Assembly (NCBI GenBank): GCA_024401355.1
Contig: JAKSLF010000012.1
Location: forward strand, 1 to 64,000
Source: Bacteroidales bacterium
Lineage (GTDB): Bacteria > Bacteroidota > Bacteroidia > Bacteroidales > Marinilabiliaceae
Reading direction: 5' to 3'
Length of the DNA stretch: 64,000 nt
The notes beneath the pieces are model-generated. The model had not been told where the DNA came from and did not search any database. It saw only the letters and a list, made by a program, of their open reading frames with translations. The position numbers were made by a program, and so were the translations under genes. Numbering within the stretch: the first letter of the stretch is position 1; every line of letters starts with the position of its first letter. This document shows positions 37,029-48,328 of the stretch, in pieces.

Positions 37029-37277
37029 CTACTTTTTCATTATTGCATACACCTCAAACACAAAGCCTACCAATACTATCATCGGAGCTAGTGTAATATG
37101 CTGAAAGTTATATATGCTTTCGTCAAATACGTTCGGATCATCCGATCCGCCACCTACCATCAGCACAAAACCCAGCACTATAATGGCAAATCCTATCGCC
37201 ATCAATATGTAGTTCTGCTTCCCTAATGCAAAACCAGACATCTGGTCTTCCTTCTGTTTGTTCTCTTTAACTGCCAT
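37029..37277 (-). CDS. DUF3098 small membrane protein
   Basis: 82 residues with two membrane helices (YILMAIGFAIIVLGFVLMVGGG and MIVLVGFVFEVYAIMKK) joined by the conserved SDDPNVFDESIYNFQHITLAP. DUF3098 proteins nearly always lie between ftsX and uppP in Bacteroidota, as here, which suggests a role in the divisome or cell wall; none has been established. Confidence 0.88.
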   Translation of the reverse strand: MAVKENKQKEDQMSGFALGKQNYILMAIGFAIIVLGFVLMVGGGSDDPNVFDESIYNFQHITLAPMIVLVGFVFEVYAIMKK

Positions 37278-37312
37278 AATCCTCTTGTTCTATTTTCTTT
37301 CCTCATTACCTT

Positions 37313-38200
37313 TTATACATACAGGTCCGCTGTGCGTATGCTCAGATAACGGTTGACCGACACAAGGGTCGATATCAATGTTATTATAATACCTATAATA
37401 AATACTATCGCAAAAAGCACTACAACTACCATGATGTTGTCAAAGCCTATCACTCCCGACAATTCTCGTGTCGACAGATATATCACACCCGCCAAAAGTA
37501 GATTCGCTATGAAACCACCAATCAACCCCTGAGCCACACTCTGACCAACAAATGGACGGCGTATGAATCCATTCGTCGCACCCACAAGCTGCATCGTGCG
37601 TATCAGAAAACGCTTCGAATACACCATCAGTCTCACAGTATTGTTTATCAGAGTTATTGCTACTATTAGCATCAGACCCGAAAATGCCAGCAACACCATC
37701 GATATGATGTTCACATTCTCATGAATCAGATTCACCATGTCTTTCTGGTAATGCACTTCTTTTACTTCCGGATACTCTATCACAAGTGTCTCTATCTGCT
37801 TCATTCCCTCTTCTGTCGCAAAATCAGCATATAGCTTTACATCTATCGACGACAGCAATGGGTTATATCCTACAAAGTCCACAAAATCCTCACCAAGCTC
37901 TGCCTTGAGCTGCTCCGCTGCACTCTCCTTGTCCAGATACGTAACCGATTTCACCATCGGCGATGCCGACAGCGTCTTCTCTATCCTCTTTACCTCAGCT
38001 TCTTTGGCGTCATTCTCTATCATCACCATCAGACCAAGGTTCTCCTTTACATAGTTTGAAAGACGATTGGCATTGAGCAGAAGAAGACCAATCATTCCTA
38101 GCAGAAAAAGCACAAGCGATATGCTTATCGTTGTTGTGAAATATGAACTACGCAGCTTACGTGTCGCCGCCTGGTTGTTTTGTTTTGCCATAATAGCCAT
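37313..38200 (-). CDS. ftsX: Cell division protein FtsX
   Basis: 295 residues: N-terminal cytoplasmic stretch, TM1 (FTTTISISLVLFLLGMIGLLLL), an extracytoplasmic domain (~50-165, MVKSVTYLDKESAAEQLKAELGEDF) and three more helices at the C-terminus. FtsX pairs with the ATPase FtsE and controls peptidoglycan hydrolases at division. FtsE is not beside it, as in other Bacteroidota. The start may be the Met at 38191 (MAKQNNQ) rather than 38200. First gene of the ftsX-DUF3098-uppP-truB-queA operon. Confidence 0.93.
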   Translation of the reverse strand: MAIMAKQNNQAATRKLRSSYFTTTISISLVLFLLGMIGLLLLNANRLSNYVKENLGLMVMIENDAKEAEVKRIEKTLSASPMVKSVTYLDKESAAEQLKAELGEDFVDFVGYNPLLSSIDVKLYADFATEEGMKQIETLVIEYPEVKEVHYQKDMVNLIHENVNIISMVLLAFSGLMLIVAITLINNTVRLMVYSKRFLIRTMQLVGATNGFIRRPFVGQSVAQGLIGGFIANLLLAGVIYLSTRELSGVIGFDNIMVVVVLFAIVFIIGIIITLISTLVSVNRYLSIRTADLYV

Positions 38201-38365
38201 TATATACCTTTGTCCATCAGCATGTTCCCTTCCCCCGATATGTAACTATATAATCGTTACCACATCACTAAAGGGCATACTCTGCCGATATTAGCTACAA
38301 AAATAGCCACTAAATGGTTACAAAATACGATATTAACTTTTTTTAATATGCATCAGCCTTGTTAA

Positions 38366-39784
38366 CTACAGGCTCTCCGCCTTTATCAGATGTGCTTCAT
38401 TAAGCGTATAGCCAATGCCAAATGCCAGACAGCCCACTTTCTTCATCTTCTCCACCATCGACGCTGTTAGCTTGAAATCATAATACTCCATCTTGCCGTC
38501 CAACGGATACTCCGACAATCCTTCAAAAACTGTCCAGTCACCCGGACGGAATGATATCATCGCATTCTTCTGTATATGGCTGATAGAAAACCTTATCACA
38601 TCACCTGCCTTTATGTTCTCAAAATATGTAGGCTCAAATCGCTGTGCATGGCTCGACCATTTCGTTGGCATCACGTTGTTGCCAATCCAGAATGCTGTGC
38701 TTGCCTTCTTGTCTGCAGGATAATGTACCAATGCTACCGCACGCAGCTTGAATCCCTCACCACTCACATGTATATTCTCCTCATGCATGGCTTTCAGCAG
38801 TTCCGTCGTCACATATACCGACAAGTTACACATGTCACTATATATCAATTTTCTGTTCGTGCCAGGCAAATCCATCCAGGTTCTGCTGTTCATAAATGTT
38901 ACCTGAGGCCAGTTCGTACCACCAATATAGTCAAAGCATGCCACAATCTTGTCACCCACTTTTGTGTTGATGAAGTTCTTCGGAGAAAACATCACACTGT
39001 CGCTGTTATGCCAGTTTATTATCTTCTCGCCTCTCCATATTGGCTTCTTCACTTCTACTTTCTTAACCGTAAAGCCAACACCGCAAATCTTCAGTCCCGA
39101 CTTCTTCACTTCGTCTATCACCTGCTTGTCTGCTACATACTCAAAAAGCGAATCACCATATATCCATGCTTGGCTGTCCGGTAAATCACCCCAATTGCAT
39201 GTGTGTAGCATCAACTCCGCTGTGTCAACAACATTGTTCAGTCTGAATCTCAACACATCGCCTATTTCCAAATTGTCAAATGTTGTCCTACTTATATTAA
39301 GGTATTGCTGCCAGTCATCCAGATGCACATCACCCATCCATACCACATTCTCCGACGTATCCAGCATCTTGTGCTTGCGTATGCCTATTGCTCTCGCTAC
39401 ATAGCCACCGCCACCAAGAACAAATCCATCTTTCTTTATTACATCTTTCATCTGTTTCGTCACATAAAATGACGACTCACTCCTCGAATCATCTACAAGC
39501 TCCCTGCTGCTTCCAGCTACACTCTGACCCGTCTTGTCCATCATGCCCACACCTGGGAACGGATCATTGCCCACATAGTCAAAACTTACTGCAATCTCAT
39601 CTCCAACCTCAATGCCTTCAAGCAATTTCGCATCAATCGTGATGCTCTCTTCATTGTTGATCTCCTGACTGCCTTCCCATAATACAACATCAGCATCCGG
39701 CAATCGTCCGCACGATGTCATCAACATCGCCACTAAGGCAATGCATGCAGATAATCTATCCAATATTTGAATTTTATGCGCCAT
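38366..39784 (-). CDS. Lipoprotein built of four tandem carbohydrate-binding-like repeats
   Basis: 472 residues. Lipoprotein signal ends AMLMTSC (Cys25). The rest is four similar units of ~100-115 residues. Each opens with W-x-G (WEGSQ, WMGDV, WRGEK, WIGNN), has an F/L-x5-GD element near the middle (LEGIEVGDEIAVSF, FDNLEIGDVLRFRL, FINTKVGDKIVACF, FENIKAGDVIRFSI) and closes with G-x-GxG/GxGYT (LGGGGYVARA, CGVGFTVKK, SGEGFKLRA, FGIGYTLNE). Such units occur singly in surface glycan-degrading proteins of Bacteroidota. No catalytic domain is present. Function unknown; ligand binding at the cell surface is a reasonable guess. Confidence 0.75.
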   Translation of the reverse strand: MAHKIQILDRLSACIALVAMLMTSCGRLPDADVVLWEGSQEINNEESITIDAKLLEGIEVGDEIAVSFDYVGNDPFPGVGMMDKTGQSVAGSSRELVDDSRSESSFYVTKQMKDVIKKDGFVLGGGGYVARAIGIRKHKMLDTSENVVWMGDVHLDDWQQYLNISRTTFDNLEIGDVLRFRLNNVVDTAELMLHTCNWGDLPDSQAWIYGDSLFEYVADKQVIDEVKKSGLKICGVGFTVKKVEVKKPIWRGEKIINWHNSDSVMFSPKNFINTKVGDKIVACFDYIGGTNWPQVTFMNSRTWMDLPGTNRKLIYSDMCNLSVYVTTELLKAMHEENIHVSGEGFKLRAVALVHYPADKKASTAFWIGNNVMPTKWSSHAQRFEPTYFENIKAGDVIRFSISHIQKNAMISFRPGDWTVFEGLSEYPLDGKMEYYDFKLTASMVEKMKKVGCLAFGIGYTLNEAHLIKAESL

Positions 39785-39803
39785 TTGAAATCAACTACAA
39801 ACA

Positions 39804-39811
39804 CAAAAATA
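39804..39811 (-). promoter_or_regulatory. -7 element of the four-repeat lipoprotein gene
   Basis: TATTTTTG on the minus strand fits TAnnTTTG and lies 20 bp before the ATG. Confidence 0.45.
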
Positions 39812-39925
39812 TAAAATATAATTTACACAACAACTTTTTCCAACGAAAATATAGTCATCAACCAAACAAATACATTTCACAGCCCATCATCCAACAAAAA
39901 ATTTCCATAATTCGTAATTATTTTC

Positions 39926-39933
39926 TAATTTTG
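39926..39933 (+). promoter_or_regulatory. -7 element of the thiGC operon
   Basis: TAATTTTG fits TAnnTTTG; the TPP riboswitch begins nine bases downstream. Confidence 0.6.
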
Positions 39934-39941
39934 CCGCTGAT

Positions 39942-40017
39942 TGACAAAGGGGTGCCAACAAGGCTGAGAACATACCCTCCGAACCTGATGCGGGTAATGC
40001 TGACGCAGGGATTGTTG
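39942..40017 (+). promoter_or_regulatory. TPP (THI-box) riboswitch
   Basis: All conserved blocks are present in order: ACAAAGGGGTGCC, GGCTGAGAACATACCC, GAACCTGATGCGGGTAATGC, GACGCAGGGA, closed by a P1 pairing of GACAA with TTGT(T). When bound to thiamine pyrophosphate it should repress the operon downstream. About 110 nt of leader without a clear intrinsic terminator separate it from the thiG ATG, so control of translation start or of Rho access is more likely than simple attenuation. Confidence 0.95.
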
Positions 40018-40128
40018 AAACACATCATTACCGTCTACAGCAGTTACTCACGCCACAACAACATCCCACTCGTCAACCACTAACTTCAGTTGCCAACAAT
40101 TTTAATGCGGTAATAAAAAACACATAAT

Positions 40129-42632
<2,504 letters not shown>

Positions 42633-42640
42633 GTCTCAAT

Positions 42641-44077
42641 ATGGTAAGTAAACCTTCTGTTGCCATTTCTCTCATCCCTTTGGTGACTCTCATAGGTATG
42701 ATAGCTCTCACTATATATATCTATGGTACAGATGCTCTTGCCGGAGGTTGTCAGACTGCTCTTCTTGCCGCTACCGCCATTTGCGTTTGCCTCTCAATGG
42801 GACTTTATAAAACCAAATGGCAGCGGTTCGAGGACTCTATTCGCGATACTGTTAGTGGTGCTACGGTTTCTATTGTTATTCTTCTCGTCATCGGCATGAT
42901 GTCCGGTGCCTGGATGATTAGCGGTGTGGTCCCTACTCTTATTTGCTATGGCATTCAAATCATGTCACCACAATTCTTCCTCGTTAGCACTTGCCTTCTT
43001 TGTGCTGTCGTCTCTGTCGTTACGGGTAGCTCATGGACTACCATCGCTACTATCGGTGTCGCTATGATTGGTATAGGTGAAGCTCTCGGTGTCGATGCTT
43101 CCTGGACTGCCGGAGCTATTATTTCTGGAGCTTACTTTGGCGATAAGATTTCACCGCTTAGCGATACTACTACTCTTGCCGCCTCTGTTACTGGTACCGA
43201 CCTTTTTAAGCATATCCGCTATATGATGCTTACAACAACACCTACCATGGTCGTCTGCTGTACCATCTATTTCATTGCCGGTTTTTGGATCGCAGGTAAA
43301 GGCGAAATGCATGTCGCCGAATATACCGAGGGACTTCAGAATACTTTCAACATTACTCCATGGACTTTCGTCGTCCCTCTTATTACTGGAATACTTATCT
43401 ACAAAAAGGTTCCTTCTCTAATCACATTGTCCGTATCGGCTTTTACAGCCATTGTTACTGCTGTTATTCTCCAACAAGATATTATTGCTCAAATTGCCGG
43501 AACTGACAATTCTACCAATGTCGTTATCACATACATTAAGGGTTCCATGACTACTCTTTTTACATCCACCAATGTCGATACAGGCAATGCCGCTCTCAAC
43601 GATCTTGTCTCTACTGGTGGAATGGGTGGCATGATGGATACTATTTGGCTCATCTTGTGCGCCATGTGTTTTGGTGGTGCTATGATTGCCAGCAATATGC
43701 TCCAGAGCATTACTGCCGCAATTATTGGTCGCATCAAGGGACTTACCGGTCTCGTCGGTGCTACTGTCGCTTCTGGTCTCGTTATGAATCTTGCCACATG
43801 CGACCAGTATATTTCTATAATTCTCGAGGGCAATATGTTCAAGAATGTTTATGCCAGCAAGGGATATGCTAGTTGCCTTCTGAGCCGTACTTCCGAAGAT
43901 GCTATTACCGTGACTAGTGTACTTATCCCATGGAGCACTTGTGGCATGACTCAGGCTACTGTTCTTGGCATCGCTACTGTCGCTTATATGCCATTCTGTT
44001 TCTTCAATTATCTTAGTCCTCTGACATCTATTATCGTTGCCTCTTTGGGTTGGAAAATAGCAAGGACTGACAAATAA
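42641..44077 (+). CDS. NhaC-family antiporter, probably in the thiamine operon
   Basis: 478 residues from ATG 42641 (the earlier TTG at 42623 overlaps thiC). About 11-12 membrane helices; family signatures TGSSWTTIATIGVAMIGIGEALG and SGAYFGDKISPLSDTTTLAASVTGTDLF. Characterised NhaC-type proteins exchange Na+ for H+ or amine/organic-acid substrates. Eight bases after thiC and without a promoter of its own, it should respond to the TPP riboswitch, so a thiamine-related substrate such as a precursor is plausible. That is inference from position only. Confidence 0.82.
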   Translation: MVSKPSVAISLIPLVTLIGMIALTIYIYGTDALAGGCQTALLAATAICVCLSMGLYKTKWQRFEDSIRDTVSGATVSIVILLVIGMMSGAWMISGVVPTLICYGIQIMSPQFFLVSTCLLCAVVSVVTGSSWTTIATIGVAMIGIGEALGVDASWTAGAIISGAYFGDKISPLSDTTTLAASVTGTDLFKHIRYMMLTTTPTMVVCCTIYFIAGFWIAGKGEMHVAEYTEGLQNTFNITPWTFVVPLITGILIYKKVPSLITLSVSAFTAIVTAVILQQDIIAQIAGTDNSTNVVITYIKGSMTTLFTSTNVDTGNAALNDLVSTGGMGGMMDTIWLILCAMCFGGAMIASNMLQSITAAIIGRIKGLTGLVGATVASGLVMNLATCDQYISIILEGNMFKNVYASKGYASCLLSRTSEDAITVTSVLIPWSTCGMTQATVLGIATVAYMPFCFFNYLSPLTSIIVASLGWKIARTDK

Positions 44078-44129
44078 GTTTTTGAACTGAGCTATATTCA
44101 TGAAAAATGTCATGGACAAGGTCGAAAAT

Positions 44130-44404
44130 CAACTTTGACCAATGACCGTGACCATTCCACGTTTTCTGCATTATACTCCAAATAGTTTGTGTTCTTATTA
44201 GTTAAAACGCCAATCCACTGTGTTAATTCGAGCGCCTTCCTCTTAATAACATTTAATAATCTTTCACAAAAAAAAGCGGCCTCGACTTCCGACACTTTTC
44301 TCGGAGGGATAACGGTACCTTACCGTACCCTTACCATACCTTTCTGACTCCATCTCAAATGACATTTCTTTAACCCACGTTAACAATGGTCATGGTCAAA
44401 GTTG
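44130..44404. other. Repeat-rich intergenic region with 11-bp inverted repeat
   Basis: CAACTTTGACC (44130-44140) is inverted at 44394-44404 (GGTCAAAGTTG), and the flanks are also related (AATGACCGTGACCATT against AATGGTCATGG). Between them lie an AT-rich stretch (44218-44270), and a block of alternating GGTAC/CTTACC words (44311-44338) related to the 60.1-kb repeat. No gene is visible from 44078 to 44526. The layout could be a decayed small mobile element or a replication/regulatory site. Confidence 0.5.
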
Positions 44405-44446
44405 TCAAACTCGATTTTGACTGTTTTTGCCCTTTTTTTTAATACT

Positions 44447-44504
44447 TTTTTGTTTTTGTTTTTGTTTTTGTTTTTGTTTTTGTTTTTGTTTTTGTTTTAC
44501 TTTG
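44447..44504. repeat. (TTTTTG)8 simple repeat at a promoter
   Basis: Eight G residues spaced exactly six bases apart from 44452 to 44494, all other bases T. The tract ends at TTTTACTTTG (44495-44504), a near match to the -7 element, 74 bp before the lipoprotein start. Each repeat unit contains TTTG, the -33 word, so the tract lies where the -33 element should be. Hexanucleotide tracts are prone to slippage. Confidence 0.88.
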
Positions 44505-44577
44505 TACCCCTGTAATCATATACTCTATGAATATTAGTTTACCAGGTAAACTTTATAAACCTATAAAAACAATACTT

Positions 44578-45951
44578 ATGAACGAAAGAAGATTATTAGC
44601 ACTGCTCATGCTGGCATTGGTGTCATTCGGTTTTATCGCATGCGAAGAAGAGGATGAATATTCTTGGGATAATTGCATTGAACGTGTTAGTACTCCTTTG
44701 AAGGATGACTACACTATATATTCTCAAGTATTAAACAAAGATGAAGTCGTTGAAGTGATTGCCCGTAAAGGTATGGATAAGATTGAAACTGGTTGTGAAA
44801 TGTCCATAGGAACTTCTAAAGACAATATGACAAAATTGACTGATCAAGACTATACTTTAGCTCCATTTTCTCAATATTATGTAACATATACGCCTTATTT
44901 CAAAAATGGTGACAATATTATATATGGCGAAGAAAAAACGGTAAAAATTAATGCAATCCCTCCCGGTAAATATTTTGAAGCAAGATTAAATTATGGAGAT
45001 GGAGAGTCTGCAGCAAATATTCATTGGAAAGTTATGTATCAATATGATGGAGAAGAAACATATAAACGCTACGACGGACCCGTTAAATTTGTAAGTGTGA
45101 CTCTATCTTCTGATGAGAATGTTCAATATAAAAAAGAACCGATAGAGTTTCCTGCTGAAACAGACTCCTGTTATATATCAGAGAGTTCCGATGTTCCTGC
45201 ATATACATATAGATATTGGAAAGATGGTAAGGCAGTTATGCGATATTTCCCAATCGTATATAATTTCAATGTTAAAGTTACGATTCCTATAGGTGAAGAT
45301 GGATATTATAATTTTCATGAAACACTTAAGGGAATTCTATTGGATAAACAACGTTTTATTTGCGATAAAGATTATAACCTATACAGGATAGCTAAGATTG
45401 GCGATCAGATTTGGACGATAGATAATGCGATTTCTTTGAAAAAGAAAGACAAAGATGCATCTTATACTGTCGCAACATCTAATTTTTATGGTGGAGATGA
45501 GCTCTTTTTTAGGGATTGGAACTGGATATCTCCAATTTCAGGTTATCACCAAGCCTATGATAAAAATTGGGATGAATTATTTTCTTATTATAATATAGAA
45601 ATGCCACAAGAAAAGATACCATATAATGATGAAGAAATTGAAAAGTTACTAGCTCATGATCCTAGTATGCAGAAGTATTTTTCAACTAGCAAAAATTGGG
45701 ATTCTTTATTGTCTGAAATCGGATGGCAAGATGGAAATGACAATTCATTGGCTTTAAAATCAGGTGTCTTCAACGTTATGCCTACGGGAATTGTTAAACT
45801 GGATGGAAAAACAACTTGTGGCGAAAATGAATTTGCCTCTTTGAGCTATGGATCATCCGGAGTTGTTCTTTTTTCTAAATACTACAACGGAATAGCTTTG
45901 TTTGATAGGGGCGGCTTAGCTTCGATTCGATTAGTTAAATATAAAGGGTAA
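44578..45951 (+). CDS. Large lipoprotein, fibrobacter-type paralogous pattern possible, unknown role
   Basis: 457 residues from ATG 44578, which places a clean lipoprotein signal at the start (MNERRLLALLMLALVSFGFIAC, Cys22); the ATG at 44527 would add 17 residues before it. After the Cys comes an acidic EEEDEYS. The N-terminal half is beta-rich and Ig/Fn3-like (YTIYSQVLNKDEVVEV, YTLAPFSQYYVTYTPYFKNGD). The C-terminal ~160 residues (YNLYRIAKIGDQIWTIDNA ... LSYGSSGVVLFSKY ... GLASIRLVKYKG) resemble the FISUMP domain (RxGDQxWMAxNL ... SVRLVK), though several key positions differ. AT-rich codon use sets it apart from thiC/NhaC. Likely a surface protein. Confidence 0.7.
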   Translation: MNERRLLALLMLALVSFGFIACEEEDEYSWDNCIERVSTPLKDDYTIYSQVLNKDEVVEVIARKGMDKIETGCEMSIGTSKDNMTKLTDQDYTLAPFSQYYVTYTPYFKNGDNIIYGEEKTVKINAIPPGKYFEARLNYGDGESAANIHWKVMYQYDGEETYKRYDGPVKFVSVTLSSDENVQYKKEPIEFPAETDSCYISESSDVPAYTYRYWKDGKAVMRYFPIVYNFNVKVTIPIGEDGYYNFHETLKGILLDKQRFICDKDYNLYRIAKIGDQIWTIDNAISLKKKDKDASYTVATSNFYGGDELFFRDWNWISPISGYHQAYDKNWDELFSYYNIEMPQEKIPYNDEEIEKLLAHDPSMQKYFSTSKNWDSLLSEIGWQDGNDNSLALKSGVFNVMPTGIVKLDGKTTCGENEFASLSYGSSGVVLFSKYYNGIALFDRGGLASIRLVKYKG

Positions 45952-46020
45952 GAATATGAAGTCGATTTTTTTGTCTGTATTGGAATATGTGCAAAAGTAA
46001 GTTTCGTATATGAGAATTAT

Positions 46021-46057
46021 AATGAAGGTCGCTTGAAAATATCAGGCGACCTTCATT
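46021..46057. terminator. Long hairpin between convergent genes
   Basis: Perfect 12-bp stem AATGAAGGTCGC (46021-46032) with GCGACCTTCATT (46046-46057), 13-nt loop. It lies between the lipoprotein gene and the convergent zinc dehydrogenase gene and lacks a clear T-run on either side, so it may be a bidirectional end-of-transcript structure. Confidence 0.55.
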
Positions 46058-46090
46058 ACATTGATAATATAAACCTCTTACTATGTGTAA

Positions 46091-47110
46091 TTATTTCATC
46101 TCTACAAGTATACGGAATACTTTCCCTGGATTCTTGTCCCACCATTCCATGACTTCCTCTGTCTCTTCTGGCTTTACAATCTTTGTTATGAGTTCGTCTA
46201 CCGGACATGTGCCACGCTCTAGGTAACGTATTACACCACGGAAGTCTGCAGGTGTCGCGTTGCGAGAACCACGAATGTCGAGTTCCTTCTGGACAAACAA
46301 TTTCGTTTCAAACGATACATCACTCTTTGAGTAGCCTATGCAGATGACACGTCCTGTGAATGCCACTTCATTTACTGCCATCTGATATGTTGCTGGAGCT
46401 CCAACAGCCTCGATGATAACGTCTGGTCCATACCCACTTGTTATATCCTCAAGTCGTGCATGAACATCGCTATTCATGGTGTTGACTGCGTATGTCGCTC
46501 CCATGCGCTTGGCTAGAGCAAGTTTCTCATCATCAATATCGGCAGCGATGACAACTGCTCCTCTTTGAGCAGCTCTGACGATGGCACCCATACCAACCAT
46601 ACCACAACCTATAACCATTACAACATCAATGTCTGTAACTTCAGCTCGAGATACAGCATGAAAGCCTACACTCATTGGCTCGATAAGAGCACAATCACGA
46701 GGCGTGATGTCACCTGCTGGAATAATCTTTTCCCATGGAAGGGCTACGTATTCACTCATAGCACCATCGCGCTGCACACCTAGAGTCTGGTTGTGCTGGC
46801 ACGCATTGACACGGCCATTGCGGCATGAGGCACATTTGCCACAGTTCGTATATGGGTTGAGGGTAACGGTCATCCCTGGCTTCAGAGTCTCTGGCACCTG
46901 GCTCCCGACTGCCTCTATTACGGCTCCTACTTCATGACCTGGTATTACAGGCATCTTGGCCATGGCGTTGCGTCCGCGCCATGTGTTAAGGTCAGATCCA
47001 CAGAATCCGACATATTTTAGTTTTACGAGTACCTCATTATCCTTTATCTGAGGCTTTTCGATGCTTACTACTTCCAGTTTGCCTGGTGTAGTGATCTGTA
47101 CGGCTTTCAT
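46091..47110 (-). CDS. Zinc-dependent MDR-family sugar/polyol dehydrogenase
   Basis: 339 residues. Catalytic zinc ligands are in GFCGSDLNTW and PGHEVGAVIEAVG; the structural zinc lobe is NCGKCASCRNGRVNAC (four Cys); NAD binding is VIGCGMVGMGAIVRAAQRG. Members of this group oxidise secondary alcohols of sugars or sugar acids (e.g. galactonate, threonine, sorbitol). Last gene of the FucP cluster, 33 bp after fucP, so an oxidation step on fuconate or a related sugar acid is a plausible job. The exact substrate is not visible. Confidence 0.88.
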   Translation of the reverse strand: MKAVQITTPGKLEVVSIEKPQIKDNEVLVKLKYVGFCGSDLNTWRGRNAMAKMPVIPGHEVGAVIEAVGSQVPETLKPGMTVTLNPYTNCGKCASCRNGRVNACQHNQTLGVQRDGAMSEYVALPWEKIIPAGDITPRDCALIEPMSVGFHAVSRAEVTDIDVVMVIGCGMVGMGAIVRAAQRGAVVIAADIDDEKLALAKRMGATYAVNTMNSDVHARLEDITSGYGPDVIIEAVGAPATYQMAVNEVAFTGRVICIGYSKSDVSFETKLFVQKELDIRGSRNATPADFRGVIRYLERGTCPVDELITKIVKPEETEEVMEWWDKNPGKVFRILVEMK

Positions 47111-47143
47111 TGTTTGTTGTATGTTTTTTTGTTCTTGTTCATT

Positions 47144-48328
47144 TTAATCAACAATGTGTCCCTTCCATCCATAATATGCACAGAAGCTAAAGCATATTGC
47201 TGGTATTATATATGCTATTTGATAAATATCCGGATTGCTATTCATCACGTAGGCGGTGAACTGTGGCAGGCACGCGTTGCCGACTATTGCCATGACGAGA
47301 AATGCAGAACCACTCTTGGTCTGCTTGCCAAGTCCTGTCAGCGCCATGCTAAATTGTGTAGGGTACATGATGCTCATGAAAAACGATATAGCCATCATTG
47401 CCCATATTCCAGCCTCGCCTCCCAACGTTGAAACAACAATACATAGAACAACGTTGATGATTGCGTAGGTAAGGAGCATGTTTTGTGGCTTGAATTGTCC
47501 CATGAGCCATGTGCCAATCCAACGTCCAAGGAGGAAGCATAGCATATAGATGCCAAAATATGTTGTCGCTGTCTCCTCATCAATGCCAGCATACGTGCAG
47601 CAATAGACAAGGAATAGGCTGTTGATGGCTGTCTGTCCACCATTATAGAAAAACTGTGCAATCACGCCCCAGCGAAGGTGGTGATGCTTCAGCACGCTGA
47701 AGTCTATAAGTTTACCGTCTTTTTCGTTTTCTTCCATTTGCATCACTTCATCTGCTGTCTTTGGAAGATGTGAGAAGATAAAGATTACAGCTGCTAAGAC
47801 GAGTATGCCACCAAGAATGAAATAGACGAGCGAGAAGTTGCCACTTGCCAATACTGCTTTGCTAAGGAACATCGCAGCAATGAAGGCACCAAGTCCGTTG
47901 AATGCCTGTGCAAGATTCAGACGACGAGGGGCCGTCTCGGCATCACCAAGAGCTGTTACGTACGGATTGGCTGCCGTTTCGAGAAAACACATGCCTGTCG
48001 CAATGAGAAAGAATATTGTCAGGTATACTCCATATACGTTAATTGTCGATGCCGGGAAGAATAGGAATGCTCCGACTGCAGCCAGACTTAAGCCAAAGAT
48101 AATACCTGCCTTATAACTGAATCGCTTGAGGAACATCGCAATCGGAATAGGGCAGATGAAATATGCCAGCCAGTACGCACTCTCGGTAAATGAAGCCTGA
48201 AACGGATTCAAGTCGCATGACTTCATGAGCTGACGTATCATCGTAGGCAACAGGTTACTGCTTATTGCCCACAGGAAGAAAAGGCTGAACACTAAGGTCA
48301 GCGGTAGTAGATATTTCTTGTTTTTCAT
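47144..48328 (-). CDS. fucP: FucP-type sugar:H+ symporter (FHS family, MFS)
   Basis: 394 residues, about 12 membrane helices. LFFLWAISSNLLPTMIRQLMK near the start and ESAYWLAYFICPIPIAMFLK match the fucose-galactose-glucose:H+ symporter family; GMCFLETAANPYVTALGDAE is the conserved FHS motif. Imports a hexose across the inner membrane, probably L-fucose given the lactonase and aldose dehydrogenase beside it; the FHS family also includes glucose and galactose carriers, so the symbol is provisional. Its start overlaps the lactonase stop by 4 bp. Confidence 0.8.
   Translation of the reverse strand: MKNKKYLLPLTLVFSLFFLWAISSNLLPTMIRQLMKSCDLNPFQASFTESAYWLAYFICPIPIAMFLKRFSYKAGIIFGLSLAAVGAFLFFPASTINVYGVYLTIFFLIATGMCFLETAANPYVTALGDAETAPRRLNLAQAFNGLGAFIAAMFLSKAVLASGNFSLVYFILGGILVLAAVIFIFSHLPKTADEVMQMEENEKDGKLIDFSVLKHHHLRWGVIAQFFYNGGQTAINSLFLVYCCTYAGIDEETATTYFGIYMLCFLLGRWIGTWLMGQFKPQNMLLTYAIINVVLCIVVSTLGGEAGIWAMMAISFFMSIMYPTQFSMALTGLGKQTKSGSAFLVMAIVGNACLPQFTAYVMNSNPDIYQIAYIIPAICFSFCAYYGWKGHIVD

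Noticed and set aside
39715..40083. 122-codon open frame over the TPP riboswitch and its upstream region
   Set aside because: It covers the promoter and the aptamer and shows no protein-like pattern; not ThiS.
44110..44295. 61-codon frame in the 44-kb intergenic region, minus strand
   Set aside because: No start context or family pattern; region is repeat-like.
44078..44526. DnaA boxes in the candidate origin region
   Set aside because: Only weak partial matches such as TTAACACA were found; too poor to call.
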